Assembly (NCBI GenBank): GCA_015852425.1
Contig: JAAAIG010000707.1
Span: forward strand, 1 to 20,388
Source of the DNA: Gryganskiella cystojenkinii
Lineage: Eukaryota; Mortierellomycota; Mortierellomycetes; Mortierellales; Mortierellaceae
Direction: 5' to 3'
DNA: 20,388 bases
Made by a program: the position numbers and the translations under genes. The notes below the pieces were generated by a model that ran no database searches, was not told where the DNA came from, and saw only the letters and a program-made list of their open reading frames with translations. Within the stretch, counting starts at the first letter, position 1, and each line of letters begins with the position of its first letter. Below, piece after piece: positions 1 through 7,897 of the stretch.

Positions 1-478
1 ACCTAGGTATTAGCTCTCAAGTAAAAGACGCCTAGACTCATATTCGCAATTCTAGACACATGACAGAGGCCTAGAACAATCCAAGTGGATATGCAAAGAA
101 TTCAGGAGATTGAGGGCATGCTGCTTAATTGAAGGGACACTGGAAAGTTTCCTATGGCACGCCAGAAAAAGATGGAGCTAAAGAGATCTAAGAATGGAAT
201 TGGATTGGAAAAAGTGAGGGGTTGAATAAATCAAGACAACACCAATCAGGGACAATGCAGAGACAACACCAGACACAACGTCAAGGATAACAGCATTACA
301 TGACACAACACTGGCACGCAAAGGGACCACTTTGTTTTAAAACAGACACATGCTGTAACACCTGGGGTTGGACTGAGATAACAAGATGCAAGGAGAAGGA
401 GAGAACAATAGAGGAGATGCGAAAAAAAAAAACAGAGAGTAAAGGGGAGGTAGAATGAAAGGAATATGGAAGAAAAAG

Positions 479-580
479 ATTTCAGGGGAGGGACAGAAAA
501 AAAAAAAAAGATGTCAGGGCAAGGACAGAAAAAAAAATATCAGGGAGGGACAGAAAACATGAAAGAGGTTCAGGGGAAGG
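479..580. repeat. Imperfect A-rich tandem repeat (3 full units plus a partial)
   Basis: A core reading TCAGGG(G)AGGGACAGAAAA is repeated starting near 482, 514 and 542, with a fourth partial copy (TTCAGGGGAAGG) at 569-580. Units are about 28-32 bp and differ mainly in the length of the A-run (about 13, 9 and 4 A). This is minisatellite-like sequence with no coding potential that I can see. Confidence 0.75.
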
Positions 581-1208
581 TAAAAATAAATGTCCAGACA
601 TTCCTGCATCTGCATCTTCGATCCCGTCTATGAGATTCAGAGCCCAGTTCTGGACAGTGGGCTAATAAAACAAATCTCTAGCGGATCAATAACAGCTACT
701 AGTCCACCAATATATCCGTTACTCCTGCTTGATCAAACAGTAACAACAACTAGACCGTTAAACAAACAAGATGCTCACCTTTGAAGTCTGCACAGTGGAT
801 GGCAGCACAATGGATAGTTCTGTGGTGGAAGGTTTTGAAGTCATTGCCTGGGCCACCACCTTGATCAATCATTCTCCATTTCCAATATATTGGGCGTCCG
901 TTCCAAGGCAGCCCCCCTAAAAACATTACCAGTCATCACAAATCTTATAACTAACAAAAAAAATGGGTCAAAAAAACCTGAATCCTCAAAATTGATAGAT
1001 ACAAAAACTTATTTTGCTACTGTACCACCAAGAATGATCTGGAGCAGTACAACCCGGCTGGATGTGTCTAGTGAGATTGGCCTTTTTAATAACCTGTCCC
1101 ACCGTGATATCCCATGTTTTAAAACTTTCATCATGTACCCAGGAATACCTAAATGGCAATCACGTGAGATTGCCTAGTGTATCCATTACCTTAGAACCCA
1201 AGGTAACA

Positions 1209-1347
1209 CTGCCTTTGGCTTGCCTGCCCTTGATTTTCGCTTTTTGTCTTTTCAGAATTGCACGCCCTTGATTTTAGCCTCCCCTTGATTAGTCTGCCTT
1301 TGACTTGCCAGCCCTTGATTTTCCTTTTTCATCTTTTCAGAATCTCA
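1209..1347. repeat. 54-bp direct repeat, two copies 85 bp apart
   Basis: Copy 1 (1209-1262) and copy 2 (1294-1347) both begin CTGCCTTTG, contain GCCCTTGATTTTC at the same offset and share CTTTTCAGAAT near the end. I count about 8 mismatches in 54 bp. The shorter block CCCTTGATT also recurs at about 1265, 1282 and 1384, so the whole 1200-1400 stretch looks like an eroded tandem array. The strand is arbitrary because no gene is associated with it. Confidence 0.75.
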
Positions 1348-2105
1348 CATTCACTCAGTTTGCCTTTTGTGTTCTCACTACCCCCTTGATTTTTCTGTAT
1401 CCCCAATCGTCGCTCTTACTGTATAGTTTGATGCCTTGACTTTATTTCTCCCTACTTGCCCAAATGGCAGCAGATCGATTTGTTTCGTTTCTTTCAGGAC
1501 GCGCATTTAAAGAGATCACACCTGCCCAGGATCCTCCACTGATGCACATCTTATTCCTTTTAAGACTTTTGTCCACCAAAAAATACTCCATCACTGTCAC
1601 AAGCGCCGCCATTAGTTGCCACCCAAACAATACCCTTCGCTGAACCCCCATAAAAGCGCCGCAGACCTCTATAAGGACGCTCACGGCCACACTGACGAAG
1701 TCCTGTATAGCCTATGCACACCTGCACATTCCTGACTACATTCTCGTAGGGTTGCAGGACTAGCCTTGAATGATATTTGAAAGGGGAAACAGGTTTGCTC
1801 ATGACTGACCTTCGCTCTTTCTGCCACTACTACAAAACAGCAGAAAAAAAATCCATTTCAATTGGATAGTAAAACAACATCTGACGTAGACTTTTCCCAA
1901 AGACAATAGCCGTGGACCGACACAATCACCTGCAGCAGTCAGGACAAAAAACTTGCAATTGTACTGCCACAGGAACCCATGGAAGTATCACCTACAGGTA
2001 ATCACCTTCACTGCAATGATCGCCCTTTCCTGCTTTGTTTCGCTATTGTTGACATAATTACATGTTCATCATCATTAGGACTATCATCAAAAAACAATTT
2101 CGAGA

Positions 2106-2396
2106 ATGCACACTATGGTGCTTGTCTTACTTCTGGCTGCCAGTGTCTCTGCGACCCATGTGAGGGTATTCTCTGATGACGCGTGTGATAAACAACTGTC
2201 CACCACTGCTGTTTCAAAATGTGGTTGTAACCCATTCACTAGCACACCATTCCATTCTGTGGACATCCAATATGGAGGGCAAGGCATCACATTATATAGG
2301 AACAGTGACTGCAACGGGGAAAGAACTGGAGTGTTCACTGATGGCGGTTGCAAATTTCACCTGACTGCAAGCAAGAGCATTTATATTACTTGCTGA
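2106..2396 (+). CDS. Small secreted six-cysteine protein (beta/gamma-crystallin-like pattern)
   Basis: A single-exon frame of 96 residues. Residues 1-16 form a signal peptide (hydrophobic VLVLLLAA, then S-V-S-A), with likely cleavage after Ala16. The mature chain of about 80 residues has six cysteines (27, 39, 41, 69, 82, 96), enough for three disulfides, and ends in Cys. Its halves look like a two-fold repeat: an aromatic residue, four residues, Cys, 11-12 residues, Cys, then a Ser-(V/I)-x-I strand (F22/C27/C39/S51 and Y64/C69/C82/S91). Such paired Greek-key-like repeats occur in small secreted proteins of the beta/gamma-crystallin and killer-toxin-like group, but the fold assignment is inference. 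Met4 (2115) is an alternative start that keeps the signal peptide. It lies alone between repeat-rich DNA and the methyltransferase. The function is unknown; an extracellular role is likely. Confidence 0.72.
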   Translation: MHTMVLVLLLAASVSATHVRVFSDDACDKQLSTTAVSKCGCNPFTSTPFHSVDIQYGGQGITLYRNSDCNGERTGVFTDGGCKFHLTASKSIYITC

Positions 2397-2483
2397 AAAA
2401 TAAGCATGATCTTGTGTGGCACCCCGCCAGCCATAGTATTGCCCGAATACATAGACGAGCATAGCGACAGGCTCATTGACATA

Positions 2484-2489
2484 AATAAA
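2484..2489 (+). terminator. AATAAA polyadenylation signal after the secreted-protein gene
   Basis: An AATAAA hexamer lies 88 bp after the secreted-protein stop codon. A second AATAAA occurs at 2733-2738. Either could direct 3'-end formation; the nearer one gives a more typical 3' UTR. Confidence 0.4.
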
Positions 2490-3012
2490 CGTATCAACAT
2501 ACCTATTATAGAGACAAGGACACCTGTGAATGCACAACTATGTAGATGGGCAATAAGATGTAAGCTGGACAGAAAGGTGGTTGTGTTTATTAAAAGGTGG
2601 CTACAGTCTTTTAATCATTGGATCGCTTAAGGGCTACCATCCACCAGCAAGTAAAACAGTACCATACGTCAATGGCACTAAACCTCTTGCTATATGATGT
2701 GTGCTCGTACACGACATCTTGTGAATCCGTGCAATAAATAATGGGGTTTGCGTTGAACAAGAGTCAAAGCAAAAAATACCAGATAGTCTCTCTTTCTTTG
2801 TTCCTCAGTCTGTAGTAACTTACTCGCCTAGACTAGATCTCTTGCCAGCTCACTACCTGTTTAAATTACTCAAAATATCTTTGTTTTACACACCTTAATC
2901 AACCCCGCCTGTCAGTCCTTGACACTGGTTCTCTATTTACTAATGCCCTCGCTCCTCTAATGAGAAGAACTGGCTGCTGCTTCCTAAACTAAATAATTGG
3001 CACCTTGTACCA
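2490..3012. other. Convergent intergenic region
   Basis: This holds the 3' flank of the secreted-protein gene on the left and of the methyltransferase gene on the right. I see no conserved coding signal, RNA gene or long repeat. Besides the AATAAA at 2733-2738 there is ordinary AT-leaning sequence. Confidence 0.5.
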
Positions 3013-4039
3013 TCAGGCTTTGCGCATGATTACGCTTAGCCCATCGAACAGAGGCAGGAGCACGACCTCGACGCGGTTGTCGTTGTGAACATGTTGATTG
3101 AACCGGTGGATGTGGTTCGCAGTCTTTTGACTGTTGGCCAGAGAGCGCTGTTCCTTTCTTGACAAATCGACGTCCTTTGGTTGCAGAACCGGCGATGGTG
3201 GTGGGGTGGACAAGGCCGCCTCATTGGCACTCTTCCGTACGACACCAGGAGAGTTCAAAACCAATCCCGAGAAAACGACATTGTCGGCAAGAATGTACCC
3301 ATTGTGACTGAGGAGATCGTGATCCATGATAAAGTTAAAGTAATTGATATAGTTTCCTTTGTCGGCATCTACATGATGGCCCAAGCTGAGTTAGTCGAGT
3401 TCTCTGATAAAGCAGATTGTAAGTCGAAGTGTTTCAGCAACTATCATTCTCTCTCCCCTCTCTCTCTTGATACTCACCGATGAAAACAGCATCAAATTGC
3501 AAACCATTCTTGGCGAGAACGTCGAGACTCGTGAGACCGTCACCCTCCAAGAGTTCGATTTTTGCCTTTTGGCGTTTCCCGTCTTGCTCTTGGTACCCGA
3601 GACGATTGAAGAGTTGTCGCGCCAACTGAGCCGCCTTGGGGTCCTTTTCGCAAGTATAAATCTCTGCCTCAGCTGTTAATCCGTCTGCCATGGCCATGGC
3701 GCTAAAGCCCATAAAGCAACCGAGCTCGAGTACGCGCTTGGGTCGCGTCATTCTCATCAACAGCCTGAGCAGCTGCCCCTGTTGCGAGGAGACGGTCTTG
3801 TTGGAATCTGGATAGTGGGCGACAGAGTTGGCGTGGAGTTCATCAAACTTGGCGGGCAGTTTTGTCGACAAGTCTCGACAGTAAGGTTCGAGGTCACCTG
3901 CGAGCGTGGGGTGCATTGCTCTTGCAGCATTGGAAGAATGGAATGGGCGAACGAGAAAGGAGAGTTGAATCCGAGAGGGTCTGCCGAGAGAGTGCATCGA
4001 CCTGGTCCGTGCCATGGCAGAGAATATCGAGAACGGCAT
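3013..4039 (-). CDS. Class-I SAM-dependent O-methyltransferase (CCoAOMT/COMT type), probably mitochondrial
   Basis: Two exons, 4039-3478 and 3368-3013, joined across a 109-bp GTGAGT...TAG intron, give 305 residues. The SAM-binding motif I is LELGCFMGFSA (104-114). The family's metal-binding set is visible: D188 of DADKGNY at the exon junction, then D216 and N217 of ADNV. The protein ends with the family's VEVVLLPLFDGLSVI strand. Residues 1-41 contain many Arg, no acidic residue and RPFHSS, a typical mitochondrial presequence with an R-x-F processing site, so the first Met fits best; Met9, Met15 or Met42 would shorten it. A Pro/Ser-rich insertion (about 226-262) precedes the C-terminal strand. 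The family transfers methyl groups to catechol-type hydroxyls using a divalent metal; the substrate here is not predictable. The gene is divergent from MRE11. Confidence 0.9.
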
Positions 4040-4364
4040 GGTACGGGTGTATGCAATTGAGAAAGGGAAAAGGAGCAGTTACAGTGCTGTAACGAGTAGA
4101 AGGTGCGGCGAGAAAGGGAATTGAATAATGAATCGGCAACAACGATTGCAAGGTTGAGGATGCAGTCACTTTTTTATATTTCGCGGCCAGATGGTGAATC
4201 TGACAAATGTATATTTGGTGGCAAACAGAACAGCAATTTGTGTTTTTTTGCCATCGAAATCACTTTGTCACACTTTTTTACGTTCACTACGTAAATCTGT
4301 TCTTTCTCTCCTTCTCGCCACATTCACCCCCACATTCACACACACAGACATACACACAGACATC
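4040..4364. promoter_or_regulatory. Bidirectional promoter region, O-methyltransferase / MRE11
   Basis: 325 bp separate the two start codons. On the MRE11 side the last ~70 bp are C/T- and CA-rich (TTCTTTCTCTCC, then CACACACAGACA), a common fungal 5' leader composition. A TTTTTATATTT stretch lies near 4170-4180. I could not identify a specific transcription-factor site with confidence. Confidence 0.55.
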
Positions 4365-7300
4365 ATGGACGGCCAAGAGTTAGCTGACGAATATTCATCC
4401 TCGTACGTGCTCATCTGTTTACACTCGATGAGTGCCAATTCGGAAATGGACAACGTTCAGGGCATGCTTAATCAACCTTGTCTGTCGAAACACATTTAGA
4501 CAGGAACATGCAAGTGCCTCACAGCTGCACGAGGGAGACGCCGACGAACGAGATACATTTTCCATCATGGTCGCTACAGATAATCATCTTGGATACCTCG
4601 AGCGGGACCCTGTCCGAGGCAATGATTCATTCGCCGCGTTCGAGGAGATCCTTGCCTTGGCTGCCGAGTCTGAGGTATGGGCTTATCAGAATATGATCCA
4701 TCTTACAGACATATATAGAAAACAAAATCTGACATGTTCCCTATCCCATAATAGGTAGATATGATTCTCCTTGGAGGGGATCTCTTTCACGAAAACAAGC
4801 CGTCACGCAAGACCATGCATGTTACATCAAAGCTTTTGAGGAAATACTGCATGGGTGACAAGCCCGTCAGCATTGAGTTTCTGAGCGAACCATCAGACAA
4901 CTTTCCGGACGGGTGAGACTCTCAACAGCATGATACACCATCTTCCTGTGTGGGCATGCAGTACCTATGTTTACCTTACACCAACTCTCTCCTTTTTTTT
5001 TTTTTTTTTTTTTGGTCATTTACTAGTGTCGAAACTGTCAACTATATGGATCCCAACCTCAACGTCTCGCTCCCAGTATTCTCTATCCACGGAAATCATG
5101 ACGACCCATCAGGAGACGGGAACCTGTGTGCTCTAGATCTGTTGGCGATGAACGGGCTTGTCAACTATTTCGGTCGTTCACAGGAAATTGACAATGTCGT
5201 GGTGAAACCCATCCTTCTGCAAAAGGGAGAATCACGACTGGCGCTGTTCGGTATCGGGAACATCCGTGACGAGCGACTCCATCAGACGTTCTTGAGGAGA
5301 AACGTAAAGATGATGCGACCTTTTGACGAGGATGATGAGAACCCTTGGTTCAACTTGCTCGTCCTGCATCAGAATCGGTAACGAGTCTGCCTGACTTCTC
5401 TTTTGAAATTATCCTGAAACAAATCATAGCTAAAGAAGATCTAACACTTCCCTGTTGGCCTTTCCCATGAATATTTAGTGTGATGCATGGACCCAAAAGC
5501 TATATCCCAGAGGCATTTCTGGACGACTTTATTCAACTGGTCATTTGGGGGCATGAGCACGAGTGCTTGATCGATCCAATGTTCAATCCCCAGCAAAACT
5601 TCCATGTCACCCAACCAGGATCATCTGTCGCAACAAGTCTCTCCGAGGGTGAATCCAAGGACAAGCATGTGGCGATCTTGAAGATCTCTGGAAACAAGTT
5701 CAGCGTGAAAAAGATTCGACTCACGACTGTGCGTCCGTTCATCATGGATGACCTGATATTGTCTGATCACGGACTTGACCCGAACAATCAGCAAAAAGTC
5801 AACACCTTTATCTCACGCAAAGTAAGCAATGAATTGTGAATAGCTATGGCTCTCCCTTACGCTTCTGCGGTATTAATCATGCCCTTCCATTTGTTGTCAC
5901 AGGTCAAGGAGCTAATCGAAAAGGCAAAAAACGATTGGATCTCCAAAAATGGACAGACAAGTCGAAAGAGACGAATGTACAGTGATAACGATAGTGACCA
6001 GGAAGAGGCCGCGGAAACCAACTCGCAGCAAAATCAAGAAGTCCCCAAACCCTTGGTTCGGTTGAGGGTAGGTGCCTTTGACCTTGTGAAAGAGCGGTTT
6101 CTACAATATCACACTGACATCCTTTCAACAAAAAAAACGCATAGGTCGAGTACAGCGGTGGGTTCGAGATTTTCAATCCGCAGCGGTTCGGTATGGAGTT
6201 TGTCGACTTGGTTGCCAATCCGCGGGAGATTGTGCAATTTTACAGAAAAAAGTCGGGGCTTTCAAAAACAGGCAAGTTACGCATAGATCGTCAAGCTTTA
6301 GGTGACAATGCGAACTCTCATTGCGAGGTAGACTAACATTAAGCTTGCATTTCATGAAAATAGGGGTCAAGGCAGCGCCAGAGATCGACAAGGTTGAATT
6401 GACCGAAAAGCTGGACACAATGCGTGTGGAAAATTTGGTCCAAAAATATCTCTCGGCACAAAACTTGAGCATCTTGCCAGAGATCCAGCTCGCGGATGCT
6501 GTTCGCGTCTACGTCGAAAAGGACGAGAAGGATGCTGTCAAAGAGTAAGAGACTCCACTATTTTGCTGTACGATGTTCATTTGGTGGTATTTCCCGCAGT
6601 GAGTTAACATGGTCATTTATCTCCCGTTAGTTTTGTCTCGACATCTCTGGCGCGAATGAGAACAGTTATTGAAAGCAAGCAGAATATTGAAGTGGAGGAG
6701 GCTCTTTTAAAGGAGGTACAGTCGAATTCCGCGCGCAAATAACTGTAAAGGTCATGATAGCGTTCTAGGACATGCCAATAACGATACACTTTGAACACAA
6801 ACCATCTAGATCAACAAAGAAAAAGACAGCCAGGCTGCCAAGTATGCTCGGGAACACTCTAACGGCGCACTATTGGATCATGTAAGTCCATACTCGAACG
6901 ACTATAATTGATGTTCACTAAATCCAAGGACTCTATTAACATTTTCCTTGCCAACGTAGAAACGCACTCAGGCTCGTGAGAACAGTATGGATGTGGACGA
7001 TGACCGTGCAACAAATGACCATAGCGAAAGCGAGGACGAGCAGGCAGCCGAAAGTAGAAGCAAGTCAAAGAAGGTCACTAGTCGTGGTGCATCCAGGGCG
7101 GTCACTCCTGCAGTTGTATCATCCAGTAGTGGTAGTCGATCGCGTGCCAAGGCTTCGTCGCCCGCCAAGGCAGCACCGTCTCCGTCGGCCTCAAGAGCTC
7201 GCGCTACAAAAACTAGGGTTTTGGCTGCAGACTCTCAGGATGACGATGATGATGAAGACGAGGATAAAAATGATGAAGAGGAAGAAGATTTGCCCGAGAT

Positions 7301-7833
7301 AGAGGAGACTCTGGAGAGATCCGCCAAGGGCAAAGGCAGGGCTCCGGCTCGGGCGACTCGTGGTCGAGAATCTGCGACTGTTATCCTGGACACGGATGAG
7401 GAGGGCGATCAAGATCACAGCGAGGCTTTGGCCACGGAGGAGGTCAGTGATGACGAGTTTGTTGCGCCTAGTCGAGTGGCCTCTGCTGCCGCCAAGGGCA
7501 AGGGACGCGCAAAGAGGTTTGTATTTGTTTTTCAACAATAGCGATTTCATGTTGTGTCATCTTCAGCTTTACACAGAAATATGATTCTGATTTCGTCAAA
7601 TGACATTTCGTCCTATTGCTGTTAGTCCAACCAAAGCCAAACCGACCCCCAAGGTAGCAGCTGCGCCCAAGCGTGCTGCCAAGAAGACCGATGTTGGTAC
7701 ATCTGCTGCTGGTGCATCGACAACACGTGCTGCAACCCCTGCCAAAGCGAGCCAAGGAGCTGCATCTCAGCCAAGTCAGGGACCCTCTCGCTTGGTCTCT
7801 GCCATTGGCAGTCGCAAAAAGAAACTGTTCTAA
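4365..7833 (+). CDS. MRE11: MRE11 double-strand-break repair nuclease
   Basis: Twelve exons: 4365-4402, 4500-4674, 4755-4912, 5027-5377, 5479-5821, 5903-6067, 6145-6271, 6364-6544, 6631-6715, 6810-6881, 6960-7516 and 7626-7833, giving 819 residues. All phosphodiesterase motifs are intact: DNHLG (40-44), GGDLFH (78-83), GNHDDP (146-151), LHQN (237-240) and WGHEHE (264-269). The Mre11 DNA-binding/capping region follows, including [15 protein letters not shown]. The C-terminal third (about 566-819) is disordered, with acidic, Ser-rich and Lys/Arg/Gly/Ala-rich stretches, as in other Mre11 C-termini. Mre11 forms the MRN/MRX complex with Rad50 and Nbs1/Xrs2 in the nucleus and has Mn-dependent endonuclease and 3'-5' exonuclease activity in break resection and meiosis. 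The start was chosen because exon 1 splices in frame onto the conserved domain. Intron 7 appears to be GC-AG. Confidence 0.96.
4993..5013 (+). repeat. Poly-T tract in MRE11 intron 3
   Basis: A run of 21 T lies shortly upstream of the TTTACTAG acceptor of MRE11 intron 3. It can serve as a polypyrimidine tract, but the length is unusual for the gene and may vary by slippage or be a sequencing artefact. Confidence 0.7.
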
Positions 7834-7888
7834 AATCATATGCTGACATTTAGCAAAAAGAAAAAAAAAAAATGTAACATAGTGTATG

Positions 7889-7894
7889 TTTATT
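7889..7894 (-). terminator. AATAAA on the minus strand just after the kinase stop
   Basis: TTTATT on the plus strand reads AATAAA on the minus strand, 3 bp past the PAK-kinase stop codon and inside the 64-bp gap to the MRE11 stop. If used, cleavage would fall at or within the MRE11 3' end, so the two transcripts probably overlap. Confidence 0.4.
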
Positions 7895-7897
7895 GGT

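Larger units (their letters stand above)
1..2105. other. Gene-poor left flank
   Basis: No coding region here has both a plausible start and recognisable protein content. The first ~580 bp are A/G-rich with simple tandem repeats, and 1200-1400 is a C/T-rich stretch dominated by recurring CCCTTGATTTT blocks. Open frames on both strands are short, mutually overlapping and of ordinary composition. One 59-codon frame (1464-1643, +) weakly resembles the core-binding part of a tyrosine recombinase and is discussed as a finding. The repeats and scattered short frames would fit decayed transposon sequence, but I see no terminal repeats or target-site duplication to prove it. Confidence 0.6.

Noticed and set aside
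590..1271. Three overlapping plus-strand frames of 64-95 codons in the left flank
   Set aside because: None has a recognisable domain or convincing start context, and the frames overlap one another; more likely non-coding or decayed sequence.
2406..2630. 74-codon plus-strand frame just after the secreted-protein gene
   Set aside because: It overlaps the likely 3' UTR and AATAAA, has no signal peptide or known motif, and its length is expected by chance.
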